A stretch of 64,000 nt of DNA from the NCBI GenBank assembly GCA_005217565.1, contig SJCO01000003.1, forward strand, positions 62,001-126,000, written 5' to 3'. Positions 19,001-28,475 of the stretch are shown here, one piece after another. The notes beneath the pieces are model-generated. The model ran no database searches. It was not told where the DNA came from and saw only the letters and a list, made by a program, of their open reading frames with translations. Each line of letters opens with the position of its first letter. Position 1 is the first letter of the stretch. Origin of the DNA: Puteibacter caeruleilacunae (GTDB taxonomy: Bacteria > Bacteroidota > Bacteroidia > Bacteroidales > Prolixibacteraceae). The position numbers were made by a program, and so were the translations under genes.

Positions 19001-19577
19001 CACCGGAACCAATACTGTCGACAATCCTGGTGATAGAAAGGTTATTGGTAACACCACACCAAGATATCAGTATGGATTAACCCTGGGTGCAGAATGGAAA
19101 GGGGTCGACTTCAGTGCATTTATTCAGGGAGTAGGAAAACGTGATTTCTATATGGGAGGAACAGCATACAGAGGTCCAGCAAATGGACCGTACCATGCTA
19201 ATGTGATGGAATACAACCTCGACTACTGGAGAGATGATTCAAGTGCCTTAGGAGCAAATCCAGATGCACATTGGGCAAGACCCTATGCAGCCAATCCAGG
19301 TAGAAATAATAAAAACTACAAGTATGCGGTTGATCGCTATGTGGAGGATGCATCCTACATGAGATTGAAGAGTATTCAAATTGGTTATACATTCCCAAAA
19401 CAATTAACAAAGAAAGTAAGACTTGATCGGATCAGAATATTTGTAACAGGAGAAAATCTATGGACTAAAACTGATTTTCCGATGTACGATCCTGAATCAA
19501 TTAAAGGGAACTTTGGTAATGCGGTTGCCTACCCTCTATCAAAAGTATTGTCGGCCGGTATAAACGTTTCTTTATAA
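16083..19577 (+). CDS. SusC-family TonB-dependent transporter with STN domain
   Basis: 1164 residues, full length for the family. A hydrophobic leader (about 22-44) is followed by an STN domain (about 50-120, LNLQEKSIEEVLDEIEAKSE). A carboxypeptidase-regulatory-like domain (ITGTVVDEMGESLPGVSIVI) and the linker VVVVGYGVQQKAHLTASVS come next. The plug carries the conserved DASAAAIYGARAAGGVILIT, and a long beta-barrel ends in the usual aromatic-containing C terminus. It imports oligosaccharides across the outer membrane using TonB energy, with the SusD lipoprotein next door as lid. The STN domain links it to the FecR/sigma pair upstream. Confidence 0.96.
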   Translation: MKKILFLWTCENHVLTKTLRIMRIFIFLMLVGAFQVCANSSFSQTTKVSLNLQEKSIEEVLDEIEAKSEFFFLYNQRLVDVNRKIAIKVKNKPINEVLDIIFQEQDVEYRVVDKKIILSPGFLSDKETKQEDITITGTVVDEMGESLPGVSIVIKGTATGCTTNLDGKFSLKVPTDAVIVVSFIGMRTQELAIKDRTVFNIKMSSEIEGLDEVVVVGYGVQQKAHLTASVSQVDSEVVEDRAVANAAQALQGAVPNLVVSNTSYGGEPGAEMNLNIRGILTIDESGNVSEAQPLLLVDGVEMTMNDVDPEDIENVSVLKDASAAAIYGARAAGGVILITTKSGKNVDRGMKIAYSNNFSWAQPTAWPNQASAIDFAYALNDASTNNGKNPYYTEEELGWIMQNMEEPGSAPTLQVKADGKNWDQSNVGLGATGSTNWKDFFFKDWAARQKHNLRFSGGNNKLNYYASAGFYDENGLNAQAEDSYKRYNFDVKLNAKPYDWLSFALLTKFIKSDERHPWDYRYGRGRVFDLLSKVKPTLPTVDPIFNEPLVQAYYPLWSTQWEDYEKNQMMLLPRVVIEPVKDWLINLEYNYKRNNNKRNYTALTYEYHLADGSVASAPSSTETQVRPTLYTNEYFSPNIYTSYSKSIKDHNFKVLAGYQSEKTEYYNLSAKATSLLTDNIPSISTSVGEQTISDQIGHYSTQSIFSRFNYDYKGKYLFEFSYRRDGSSKFEDGSRWAGFPSYSVGYNIAREEFWPLKDYIHTFKVRGSYGTLGNQNVENYKYLSVMDIKTGTFLFDGEWDYYVNPPDLLSSSLTWERVKTTDFGLDVLAFDGKLSFNFDWYRSDISGMSTTGETLPAVLGTDEPKQNAGTMRTQGWESEIAWKQKLGDFNFNVRFVLSDYKREVVKYPNPTKLISDYYVGKNMGEIWGLEWDGWFQTQDEVDNHQIDQSGVVGWAYSPGDTKYVDQNGDKKINTGTNTVDNPGDRKVIGNTTPRYQYGLTLGAEWKGVDFSAFIQGVGKRDFYMGGTAYRGPANGPYHANVMEYNLDYWRDDSSALGANPDAHWARPYAANPGRNNKNYKYAVDRYVEDASYMRLKSIQIGYTFPKQLTKKVRLDRIRIFVTGENLWTKTDFPMYDPESIKGNFGNAVAYPLSKVLSAGINVSL

Positions 19578-19596
19578 AACATTAACAAACAGAGTT

Positions 19597-21303
19597 ATGA
19601 AAAAACTAAAGTATATATTATTGATCATCATTGCACTACCATTAATGTCATGTGATGATGAATTAAACTTAACTCCACAGGATAGTATTACTGAGCCTGA
19701 TTTCTGGAAGAGCCCCAGTGATCTTCAGCTATATGCCAATAACTTCTATCAAAATCTTCCAAGCTGGGGAACTGTGGGAGTTGGTTATGCTGCGAATCCA
19801 GATAATGGTACAGATGTTTCGTTGTATACTGGTCCTTCTACGCGACTATTAGGAACATCAACCATACCATCAACAGCAAAAGGAAGTGTTTGGAACTGGA
19901 CTTATGTACGTAAAGCCAACTATTTTCTATCCAATGTAGACAAAGCAGAAGGCAGCGAGTCAGAAATCAATCATTACTGGGGAGAAGGTTATTTCTTCCG
20001 CGCATTCTACTATGTGTCTCTTTTAACAAAGTATGGTGACCTACCTATAGTTGATAAATATATCGATGATTCTGATACCGATTATCTATACAAGGCCAGA
20101 TCTCCAAGAAATGAGGTTGTTGATTTTATACTATCTGATCTGGATAAAGCAATTACTAAGTTGAAATCGAAATCTGAACTTTCAACGCCTCGAGTAAGCA
20201 AAGAAGCTGCTCAATTATATAAAGCAAGAATAGCCTTATATGCAGGAACATGGGAAAAATATCATGCAGGTACCGTGTTCGGTGTAGATGGATCCAATGG
20301 CTCTAATTACATACAAATAGCAGCTGACGCTTCATTAGCTGTTATACAAAGTGGTATATTTTCACTTCATTCAGACTATGGTAGTCTTTTCAACCAAACT
20401 GATTTAAAAGGAAATAAGGAAATCATGTTATGGAGAGAATATGATTACCTGACCTATGGGAAAAGCTATGGAAATAATGCACAGGTATGGCCCAACAGAA
20501 GTGGTTATACCAGGTTTGCCATGCGAAGCTACTTATGTACTGATGGAGATCCCATCTCTGTGAGTCCTCTTTACAAAGGTGACTTAGGACTCGATTCCCT
20601 TGAGACTAATCGTGATCCAAGACTGGCTGCTACGGTTATGGTACCAGGCGATATCATTAGTATTGATGTAGATGGTGATACCACATTCTTCGCTGCTCCT
20701 GTTGTTTCTGGTGGTAATAATAGTTGTGTAACGGCCTATGAAGGACAAAAATACAGGATAGCAGCGATTGATCCAAACCTGAATAATTTCACCAATGATT
20801 TGGCAAAGGTAATTATGCGTTATGCCGAAGCACTACTCATTTATGCTGAAGCAAAAGCAGAACTAGGTACCATTAATCAGAGTGATTTAGACATGACTAT
20901 TAACCTTTTACGAGACCGGGCAGGAATGCCTCACCTAACGCTAAATGCAATTACTGTAGATCCTGATTGGCCTGAATATGGGTATTCTATTTCTGATGTT
21001 CTTTATGAAATCAGACGTGAGAGATCAGTTGAACTCATGGGAGAAGGCTTCCGCTTCGACGATTTGATGCGCTGGAGAGCACACGAATTATTCGCAGACA
21101 AGCGTCCTCGTGGAGCTTATTACGAAACACTAATACAGGAAGAAGGCAACCTGAAAATTGATACTGATAACTACATCGATCCTTATCAGGCATCTGCTTC
21201 AACGGGTTATGGATTTGATCCAAACAGAGATTACTTAACAGCTCTACCATCTGATGAATTAGTATTGAATGAAAATCTAGAACAAAATCCAGGCTGGGAA
21301 TAA
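19597..21303 (+). CDS. SusD-family surface glycan-binding lipoprotein
   Basis: 568 residues. The type II signal peptide ends at Cys19 in LPLMSC, and the acidic residues right after it (DDE) fit the Bacteroidota surface-export signal. Family marks include TEPDFWKSPSDLQLY, the helical TPR-like N-terminal part and the conserved C-terminal region IRRERSVELMGEGFRFDDLM. It captures glycan at the cell surface and forms the lid of the SusC transporter. It starts 19 bp after susC and is followed by a strong 13-bp hairpin. Confidence 0.95.
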   Translation: MKKLKYILLIIIALPLMSCDDELNLTPQDSITEPDFWKSPSDLQLYANNFYQNLPSWGTVGVGYAANPDNGTDVSLYTGPSTRLLGTSTIPSTAKGSVWNWTYVRKANYFLSNVDKAEGSESEINHYWGEGYFFRAFYYVSLLTKYGDLPIVDKYIDDSDTDYLYKARSPRNEVVDFILSDLDKAITKLKSKSELSTPRVSKEAAQLYKARIALYAGTWEKYHAGTVFGVDGSNGSNYIQIAADASLAVIQSGIFSLHSDYGSLFNQTDLKGNKEIMLWREYDYLTYGKSYGNNAQVWPNRSGYTRFAMRSYLCTDGDPISVSPLYKGDLGLDSLETNRDPRLAATVMVPGDIISIDVDGDTTFFAAPVVSGGNNSCVTAYEGQKYRIAAIDPNLNNFTNDLAKVIMRYAEALLIYAEAKAELGTINQSDLDMTINLLRDRAGMPHLTLNAITVDPDWPEYGYSISDVLYEIRRERSVELMGEGFRFDDLMRWRAHELFADKRPRGAYYETLIQEEGNLKIDTDNYIDPYQASASTGYGFDPNRDYLTALPSDELVLNENLEQNPGWE

Positions 21304-21320
21304 TATTAATGCTAATAATG

Positions 21321-21352
21321 AACGACTACCTAATCTATTTTAGGTAGTCGTT
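21321..21352 (+). terminator. Strong hairpin between susD and the sulfatase genes
   Basis: AACGACTACCTAA (21321-21333) and TTAGGTAGTCGTT (21340-21352) form a perfect 13-bp stem with a 6-nt loop. No U-tract follows. It could stabilise the 3' end of processed susCD mRNA or reduce read-through, so that susCD are made in excess over the enzymes. Confidence 0.5.
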
Positions 21353-21379
21353 TACATACCCACTAACCAAGTATTTTAT

Positions 21380-23164
21380 ATGAACAAACTGATCTATCTC
21401 TTTGGAATTCTTTTCATCTCATTTATTTTTAAGAGTTGCTCTAATGCAAAGCAAACAGACCATAATTCCAGTCCCAATGTTATATTAATCATGACCGATG
21501 ACCAGGGCTTTGGAGACATTGGTTACTATGGAAATCACCATATAAAAACACCTGTACTGGATAAACTTGCCAGTGAGAGCGTTCGCTTTACTGACTTTCT
21601 GGTTTCTCCGGTATGTGCACCAACACGCTCATCATTAATGACGGGCCGTTATCCGTTGAGAACCGGTGTGCGCGACACCTATCAAGGAGGTGCTATCATG
21701 GCTTCATCAGAAATAACCATTGCCGAAGTACTTCAGGATATTGGTTATACCACAGGAATGATAGGAAAATGGCATTTAGGCGATAACTATCCTTGTCGCC
21801 CCGAGGATCAAGGCTTTGATTATACGTTGCGTCATCTGGCTGGAGGCATCGGTCAATGGGGAGATTGGCCTAACCACCTCAAGTTTAACACTAGCTATTT
21901 TAATCCAACTCTTTGGCAAAACGGGAAAATGGTTGAAAGCACAGGATATTGTTCTGATGTTTTTACAAATGCGGCTATTCAATTTATAGAAAATAACAAA
22001 GAACACCCTTTCTTCCTATATCTTGCATTTAATGCTCCTCACGATCCATTACAAGTGCCTGATGAGTATTACAATAGATATAAAGACATTGATCCTTCAG
22101 CTGGATTTGAACATGACAACAGGCCTTTCCCCGAAATGAATGATACAATGAAAGAGAAGGCCCGAAAGGTATATGCCATGGTTAACAACATCGATGACAA
22201 TCTGGCCCGCCTTCTGAATAAGGTTGATCAACTCAACCTTAGAGACAATACACTAGTCATTTTTATGAGCGATAACGGACCAATACCATTTCGCTACATT
22301 GCTGGTTTACGGGGAAGAAAATCTTCAGTCTACGAAGGAGGAATTCAGGTACCTTGTTTCTGGCGTTACCCGAAAGTCTTCAAAGGAAATAGAGATATAA
22401 CAACAACAGCATCACACTTTGATATTTTTCCAACGATTGCCGAGCTATGCGGAGCTAAAATCCCAACAGACAGGCAAATTGATGGCGTTAGTCTCTTGCC
22501 TCAATTAAAAGGAGACATAGCTAAATTACCTGAACGTTATATAGCACGATACTGGAAACGAAGAGGGCCAGAAAAATATAAAAACATGATGATACGGAAT
22601 AAGGAATACAAGCTGATTGGAAATTGCGACTCTACTGCAAAAATTGAACAATTTGAGCTGTATAATCTAGCACAAGATCCTTATGAACAAACCAATATTG
22701 TGGATAGCAATAAGGAAACAGCCAATGTCTTAAAAGGAAAAATGGATTCATGGATAAATGAGCTGATGAAATCTCCTAACGCTATTAATTCTCCAAGAAT
22801 TGTTATCGGAACAACATTCGAAAATCCAAGTATGCTAAACCTCAACGACGTACATTTCACCAAACATGAGAAAGTGAAAAAAGGTGTTGTATATTGGAAA
22901 ACGGATATAGCTCAGCCAGGAAGCTATAAGGTAAACCTGTATTTAAAAAAAGAGATCAACGAGGATTGTGAAGTGCAACTTCAGATTGGAGAAAAACAAT
23001 ATTTTTTCTCTTATAAAAAGCCCATGAGTAAACAATTATCACTGCGGACAATCAATTTAACTGCAGGTAAAGCAGATATCGTACCTATCGTGTTCATCAG
23101 AAATAACAACAAAACAGTTTATCAGATGCCTTTTTATGTAGAGATAGAAAGGATTGATATTTAA
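21380..23164 (+). CDS. S1-type sulfatase lipoprotein with C-terminal beta domain
   Basis: 594 residues. Lipoprotein signal with Cys20 in IFKSC. The sulfatase domain starts at NVILIMTDDQGFGDIGYYG (metal-binding Asp pair). The formylglycine precursor is Cys79 in VCAPTRSSLMTGRYP, and GKWHLGD plus the second metal site FMSDNGP follow. Beyond about residue 480 an extra beta-rich region (VVYWKTDIAQPGSYKVNLYL) looks like a carbohydrate-binding-like appendage. It needs a formylglycine-generating or anaerobic sulfatase-maturating enzyme, not seen in this window. It probably removes sulfate from the locus's glycan. Confidence 0.93.
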   Translation: MNKLIYLFGILFISFIFKSCSNAKQTDHNSSPNVILIMTDDQGFGDIGYYGNHHIKTPVLDKLASESVRFTDFLVSPVCAPTRSSLMTGRYPLRTGVRDTYQGGAIMASSEITIAEVLQDIGYTTGMIGKWHLGDNYPCRPEDQGFDYTLRHLAGGIGQWGDWPNHLKFNTSYFNPTLWQNGKMVESTGYCSDVFTNAAIQFIENNKEHPFFLYLAFNAPHDPLQVPDEYYNRYKDIDPSAGFEHDNRPFPEMNDTMKEKARKVYAMVNNIDDNLARLLNKVDQLNLRDNTLVIFMSDNGPIPFRYIAGLRGRKSSVYEGGIQVPCFWRYPKVFKGNRDITTTASHFDIFPTIAELCGAKIPTDRQIDGVSLLPQLKGDIAKLPERYIARYWKRRGPEKYKNMMIRNKEYKLIGNCDSTAKIEQFELYNLAQDPYEQTNIVDSNKETANVLKGKMDSWINELMKSPNAINSPRIVIGTTFENPSMLNLNDVHFTKHEKVKKGVVYWKTDIAQPGSYKVNLYLKKEINEDCEVQLQIGEKQYFFSYKKPMSKQLSLRTINLTAGKADIVPIVFIRNNNKTVYQMPFYVEIERIDI

Positions 23165-23234
23165 CCAGTAAAAAACCTGAACTCCAAACATTTTTTCAAA
23201 AAACGTAAGAGCATATAACAAACAAATAAGTAAA

Positions 23235-24605
23235 ATGAACTCTATTTATAAAGGATATCAAATAAAAACGACACTACTGATTGGAATCATTTTAACTATC
23301 ATGAGATGTGACGCAACTCCTAAATCCCCTAATATCATTATCTTTTTTACAGATGATCAGGGATATCAAGATGTAGGCTGTTTCGGATCTCCCCTGATCA
23401 AAACACCTAACCTTGATCAAATGGCCCGAAATGGTATTAGGTTTACCGACTTCTACTCGGCATCACCAGTATGTTCTCCATCACGTGCAGCTTTATTAAC
23501 CGGATGCTATCCTCCCAGAGTAGGTGTTCCTGAAGTATTATGGCCGAACAGCCAAACAGGATTAGAGCAAAAAGAAACTACCATTGCGGATATGCTTAAA
23601 CAACAAGGTTATGCCACTGCATGCATCGGGAAATGGCACCTGGGAGATCAACCTAATCATCTTCCTACAGCACAAGGATTCGATCAATACTTCGGTATTC
23701 CCTTCAGCAACGACATGTCGGTTAATCCCAATTCAAAGGTTGCTAAGCATATTATTTTCAACGAAGAAATGACAATAGACAGTCTTCGCGAAAAGAAATG
23801 GAGAGGAAGTAAAGTTCCTTTAATGCGTCAGGACGAGGTAGTAGAATATCCTGTTAATCAAACCAATCTGACCGAATCCTATACAACAGAAGCCATTCAA
23901 TTTATTAAAGAAAATAAAAACCACTCATTTTTCTTATATCTAGCCCACTCTATGCCTCATATCCCCTTGCATCCCTCTGCCAATTTTAAAGGGAAAAGTG
24001 CAAGAGGCTTGTATGGTGACGTGATTGAAGAACTAGATTGGAGTATGGGTCAAATTTTAAAAACATTAGATGAATTAGATCTAGCCGAAAATACACTGGT
24101 AATCTTTACCTCTGATAACGGTCCATGGAATCTGGAAAATGGTCATGGAGGAAGTGCATTACCATTACGAGGGTATAAATTTCAAACCTACGAAGGTGGA
24201 ATGCGAGAACCGATGATAGCTCAATGGAAAGGAAAAATTCCGGCAAGTACAGTTTGCTCTGAAATTGCCTCTACAATCGACCTCTTCCCTACCATCGCTG
24301 AACTAACAGGAGCCTCAATGCCAAAAACGATTATTGACGGGAAAAATATTTGGCCTCTTTTATCTGGACAGAAGAAAGCTAAATCGCCTCACGAAGCCTA
24401 TTACTATTACCATAAAACCAGCCTACAGGCAGTACGTAAAGGTAATTGGAAACTGCGTATCGTTGAAGAAAACATTGAGCTGTTTAACCTGAAAGATGAC
24501 ATTTCAGAATCAAAAAATATAGCTTCTCAACATCCTGAAAAAGTTAAACAGCTAAAACAACTGATAGACCAATACGATAAAGAGTTAAGTGCGAATGTTC
24601 GCTAA
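23235..24605 (+). CDS. S1-type sulfatase (second)
   Basis: 456 residues. N-terminal hydrophobic export segment (about 10-28) followed by NIIIFFTDDQGYQDVGCFG. The formylglycine motif is Cys80 in VCSPSRAALLTGCYP (classic C-x-P-S-R). GKWHLGDQPNHLPTAQGFD and the distal metal site FTSDNGPW are present. It is shorter than the preceding sulfatase and lacks its C-terminal beta domain. The two are only moderately alike, so they probably act on different sulfate positions of one substrate. It lies 70 bp after the first sulfatase and 54 bp before the GH30 gene. Confidence 0.93.
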   Translation: MNSIYKGYQIKTTLLIGIILTIMRCDATPKSPNIIIFFTDDQGYQDVGCFGSPLIKTPNLDQMARNGIRFTDFYSASPVCSPSRAALLTGCYPPRVGVPEVLWPNSQTGLEQKETTIADMLKQQGYATACIGKWHLGDQPNHLPTAQGFDQYFGIPFSNDMSVNPNSKVAKHIIFNEEMTIDSLREKKWRGSKVPLMRQDEVVEYPVNQTNLTESYTTEAIQFIKENKNHSFFLYLAHSMPHIPLHPSANFKGKSARGLYGDVIEELDWSMGQILKTLDELDLAENTLVIFTSDNGPWNLENGHGGSALPLRGYKFQTYEGGMREPMIAQWKGKIPASTVCSEIASTIDLFPTIAELTGASMPKTIIDGKNIWPLLSGQKKAKSPHEAYYYYHKTSLQAVRKGNWKLRIVEENIELFNLKDDISESKNIASQHPEKVKQLKQLIDQYDKELSANVR

Positions 24606-24659
24606 TAAAAACACAATATTTTAAAACAATTGATGGTTTATATAAAAAACTTTAAACAG

Positions 24660-26087
24660 ATGAAGGGGATGAAATTAATTCTACTATTCTTGATGCTAAT
24701 CTGTATGGCATGCACAAACAACTCTAATGTAAAATGGATAAGTACAACCAATAAGAATCCTTGGGTACAAAAAGATATAGCATCATCTTCTATCGAAGGA
24801 TTGGAGAAAATTGATATAAAAATCGATATCAATGAACAACAACAAACCATTGATGGATTTGGAGGTTGTTTTAATGAGTTAGGGTGGGAAGCATTAAACA
24901 TGGTTACTCCAATTGAAAAACAGCGAATCCTGAACGACCTGTTTCATCCTGAAACCGGATGTAAGTTTAACTTGTGTCGCATGCCAATAGGAGCCAATGA
25001 TTATGCAGTTGATTGGTACAGTCATAATGAAATTAGTGGAGATTTTGCAATGAAATACTTCTCTATCGATCGTGATAAAAAACGTTTAATCCCCTACATT
25101 CATGAAGCTCAGAAAATCAATCCTAAAATTAGAATATGGGCTTCCCCCTGGTGTCCTCCATCATGGATGAAACACAACCAACATTATGCTTGTAAGTCAG
25201 ATCCCAATGTTAATGATTTGTCGCCGGAATTAAGTTCTACAGAAGAACTGATTTCGAGATTTATTACAGAACCAAAATATTTCAAGGCCTATGCTCTTTA
25301 TTTTTCAATGTTCATAAAAGCATACCAACAAGAAGGCATTGACATTACGGCAATACATGTTCAAAATGAACCAAACTCAGCCCAGAATTTTCCATCCTGC
25401 GTATGGAAACCAAGAGATCTAGGAGTGCTAATAGCCGACTATTTAACTCCTCAGTTTAAAGCTGATTATATTGATTCTGAGATATGGCTTGGAACTATTG
25501 AGCGTCCTCATATTGAGCGGGTAGATAGCGTTCTTCAATATAAGAATGTAGAGGATAATATTGCAGGTGTTGGATTTCAATGGGCTGGTAAAGGAGCCAT
25601 AAAAAAAGTTCATGCCAAGTATCCACAGATGAGACTAATGCAAACAGAGACAGAATGTGGAGATGGTTCAAACGACTGGGCTGCTGCCGAATATACATTC
25701 GATCTAATGAAACACTATTTCGAAAATGGAACTAACGCTTACATGTACTGGAACATGGTTTTAGACGAAACAGGAAAAAGTCAATGGGGCTGGAAACAGA
25801 ATTCTATGATTTCTATTGATAGTAAAACCAAAATAGTTACTTACAATCCTGAGTTTTATTTAATGAAACACCTGAGTGCATTTGTACAACCTGGCAGTGT
25901 AAAATTGAATACCAGTGGGGATGACCAAAATGCATTGGTATTCTATAATCATGACTCAAATGAAGTAATCGTGTTTGCTCACAATTCAAGACAAAAAAAG
26001 CAAAGCCTAAATCTTCAATTCAACTCGAAGACTGTAAATATTCAGGTTGATGCCAAATCGTTTAATACAATCGTTGTTCCACTATAA
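24660..26087 (+). CDS. Glycoside hydrolase family 30 lipoprotein
   Basis: About 475 residues from the ATG at 24660. The frame is open further upstream to a TTG at 24630, but the lipoprotein signal (LILLFLMLICMAC) fits a start at 24660 or 24669. GH30 hallmarks are QQTIDGFGGCFNELGW at the barrel entry, the acid/base Glu237 in HVQNEPN, and a nucleophile Glu within MQTETECGDG (Glu330 or Glu332). A short beta-sandwich closes the C terminus. GH30 enzymes include beta-glucosylceramidase-like, beta-1,6-glucanase and beta-xylosidase activities, and sequence alone does not choose among them. It acts on the same glycan as the surrounding SusCD and sulfatases. Confidence 0.9.
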   Translation: MKGMKLILLFLMLICMACTNNSNVKWISTTNKNPWVQKDIASSSIEGLEKIDIKIDINEQQQTIDGFGGCFNELGWEALNMVTPIEKQRILNDLFHPETGCKFNLCRMPIGANDYAVDWYSHNEISGDFAMKYFSIDRDKKRLIPYIHEAQKINPKIRIWASPWCPPSWMKHNQHYACKSDPNVNDLSPELSSTEELISRFITEPKYFKAYALYFSMFIKAYQQEGIDITAIHVQNEPNSAQNFPSCVWKPRDLGVLIADYLTPQFKADYIDSEIWLGTIERPHIERVDSVLQYKNVEDNIAGVGFQWAGKGAIKKVHAKYPQMRLMQTETECGDGSNDWAAAEYTFDLMKHYFENGTNAYMYWNMVLDETGKSQWGWKQNSMISIDSKTKIVTYNPEFYLMKHLSAFVQPGSVKLNTSGDDQNALVFYNHDSNEVIVFAHNSRQKKQSLNLQFNSKTVNIQVDAKSFNTIVVPL

Positions 26088-26103
26088 GTTTAAATATTTA
26101 ATT

Positions 26104-28398
26104 ATGACACGCATTCTATTTTTATTATCAGTTATAATAGTAGGAACTACATCATTGGTTGGAGGCCAATCCTCAAACATTGACTATATCAATCCAATCA
26201 TAGGTGCTATTACCTACGGAAAAAAAACTACCGATGCCCATGGTTTCGGTAAAACCTTTCCCGGTGCAGCCACACCTTTTGGTCTTGTTCAATTAAGTCC
26301 GGACACCTATACTGGTGGAGATAACGGAAGCGGTTACTCGTATGAACACACAACGTTAGAAGGATTCAGTTTTACACATATGAGTGGCGTCGGATGGTTT
26401 GGTGATCTGGGTAATTTTTTAGTTACACCAACCGTTGGAAAGCTAATCACGAATCGCGGTATTCCTGATAATCCAGAAGAAGGCTATCGTTCACGGTACA
26501 CACATGACACAGAAATAACCAGTGCCGGATACTATGCCGTTACATTAGATGATTATCAGGTAAGAGCAGAGCTGACAACTGCTCCGCGTGCTGGAATAAT
26601 TCGATTTACCTATCCTCAAAATGATAGTTCCAGAATTCAAATTGATCTATCCAGACGAGTGGGAGGTACTTCCACCGAACAATACATTAAAATTGAAGAC
26701 GAGTATACAATCTCGGGGTGGATGAAATGCCCACCCGAAGGTGGAGGTTGGGGTGCAGGAGCCGGAAACGCAGATTATACCGTTTACTTTTGGTGTCAGT
26801 TTAGTAAACCACTAAAAGAATTTGGCATTTGGAGTGCAAACATACCAGGGGAAGGACGAAAAATGCGTCATATTCGCAAAGCAGCATATCAGGATTCTGT
26901 AAAATATGCCCATCAATTTGAGCATGCTAAGGAGATGCAAGGTAAACACCTGGGCTTTTATACCAACTTTAAAACCTATGAAGGAGAACAGGTATTGATT
27001 AAAAGTGGAATCTCATTTGTGAATGTACAAGGAGCAAAAGAGAACCTGGAGCATGATATTAACCACTGGGATTTTGACAAGGTACATGAACAGGCTCGTA
27101 AATTATGGAGTAATGCCATAGAAAATATAAATATAACAGGAGGAACAGAAGATGAAAAAACAATTTTCTACACCTCCCTTTATCATACTATGATTGATCC
27201 TCGCACATTTTCTGATGTTAATGGGAACTACATTGGAGCTGATAAAAAAGTGCACCAATCACATGATTTTACTTATAGGACGATATTTAGTGGCTGGGAT
27301 GTTTTTCGTTCTCAATTCCCCCTACAAACGATCATTAATCCATCTTTAGTGAATGATGAAATTAATTCTCTACTACAGATGGCAGAATTAAGTGGCCGTG
27401 ATTATCTTCCACGTTGGGAGATGCTAAACTCTTACTCAGGTTGTATGTTAGGAAATCCTGCCGTTTCGGTTATTGTTGATGCTTATCAAAAGGGTATTCG
27501 AAAATACGATATTGCTAAAGCATATGAATATTGCAAGAATACTGTGGATACCTTTAGTAATGGCATGATCGGTTTTTCTCCCAAAAGAGTATCTATGACA
27601 ATGGAATATGCCTATACTGATTGGTGTATGGGTAAATTTGCAGAATCATTAGATAAACCTGAGATTGCAACGGAATACTATCGAAGATCAAAAAACTATC
27701 GGAATCTATGGAATAAAGAAGTAGCATGGTTTCGCGCACGGACTGTAGATGGAGGATGGACCCAATGGGCTGGTAAAACCAAGCACGGACAAGGATGTAT
27801 TGAGAGTAATCCCTTTCAACAAGGCTGGTTTGTACCTCACGACATAGATGGATTAAAAAAATTGATGGGAGGCAATGAAGCATTCCGGGATACTTTGATT
27901 TCATTCTTTGAAAATACACCTAGTGACTTTTTATGGAATGACTACTACAATCATCCGAATGAACCAGTGCACCATGTCCCCTTCATGTTTAATACTGCAG
28001 GAGTACCACATTTAACTCAGAAATGGACACGCAAGATATGCAATACTGCGTATGGAACTGATGCGTACGGACTCTGTGGGAATGAAGATGTTGGCCAGAT
28101 GTCGGCATGGTATGTTTTGGCAGCTATAGGCATTCACCCCATCTGTCCGGGCGATAACATATACCAAATAACCAGTCCAGTATTTAATCGTGTAGAACTA
28201 AATCTGGATCAGGAATACTATACCGGTAAAAAATTCATTATCGAAGTAAAGAATAACTCCCCCAACAACATTTATATCCAATCCATCAAACTAAACGGAA
28301 AACCTCTTAAACGTTTTTGGATAACTCATCAAGAGATTGTTACAGGAGGAGTATTAGAGATGCAAATGGGAAAAGAACCTGTTGTTTGTGAAGAGTAA
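26104..28398 (+). CDS. Glycoside hydrolase family 92 (alpha-mannosidase type)
   Basis: About 764 residues from the ATG at 26104, which opens directly onto a signal peptide (MTRILFLLSVIIVGTTSLVG). The in-frame upstream ATG at 26047 lies inside the GH30 gene and is unlikely. GH92 marks are YINPIIGA, KTFPGAATPFGLVQLSPDT, FTHMSGVGWFGDLGNFLVTP in the beta-sandwich domain, SGWDVFRSQFPL and the late GNEDVGQMSAWYVLAAIGIHP motif of the (alpha/alpha)6 domain. Members are calcium-dependent exo-alpha-mannosidases. Its presence suggests mannose-containing side chains in the target glycan. Only 16 bp separate it from the GH30 gene. Confidence 0.92.
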   Translation: MTRILFLLSVIIVGTTSLVGGQSSNIDYINPIIGAITYGKKTTDAHGFGKTFPGAATPFGLVQLSPDTYTGGDNGSGYSYEHTTLEGFSFTHMSGVGWFGDLGNFLVTPTVGKLITNRGIPDNPEEGYRSRYTHDTEITSAGYYAVTLDDYQVRAELTTAPRAGIIRFTYPQNDSSRIQIDLSRRVGGTSTEQYIKIEDEYTISGWMKCPPEGGGWGAGAGNADYTVYFWCQFSKPLKEFGIWSANIPGEGRKMRHIRKAAYQDSVKYAHQFEHAKEMQGKHLGFYTNFKTYEGEQVLIKSGISFVNVQGAKENLEHDINHWDFDKVHEQARKLWSNAIENINITGGTEDEKTIFYTSLYHTMIDPRTFSDVNGNYIGADKKVHQSHDFTYRTIFSGWDVFRSQFPLQTIINPSLVNDEINSLLQMAELSGRDYLPRWEMLNSYSGCMLGNPAVSVIVDAYQKGIRKYDIAKAYEYCKNTVDTFSNGMIGFSPKRVSMTMEYAYTDWCMGKFAESLDKPEIATEYYRRSKNYRNLWNKEVAWFRARTVDGGWTQWAGKTKHGQGCIESNPFQQGWFVPHDIDGLKKLMGGNEAFRDTLISFFENTPSDFLWNDYYNHPNEPVHHVPFMFNTAGVPHLTQKWTRKICNTAYGTDAYGLCGNEDVGQMSAWYVLAAIGIHPICPGDNIYQITSPVFNRVELNLDQEYYTGKKFIIEVKNNSPNNIYIQSIKLNGKPLKRFWITHQEIVTGGVLEMQMGKEPVVCEE

Positions 28399-28413
28399 GT
28401 ATTCGAGAAGAGC

Positions 28414-28475
28414 TGATTGGGGTTGTTCATCATGGATGGAACGAGTTTCCTTACTGATACAACCTCACCCAATCA
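28414..28475. terminator. Possible bidirectional hairpin between convergent GH92 and GH16 genes
   Basis: TGATTGGGGTTGT (28414-28426) can pair with ACAACCTCACCCAATCA (28459-28475) with a 4-nt bulge. It covers the short gap and the last codons of the GH16 gene. No clear U-tract is present on either side. Confidence 0.3.

Noticed and set aside
26047-26103. Longer start of the GH92 gene
   Set aside because: It lies in the GH30 gene and puts 19 residues ahead of a normal signal peptide.
27593-27919. 108-codon minus-strand frame inside the GH92 gene
   Set aside because: Shadow of a well-conserved GH92 region.
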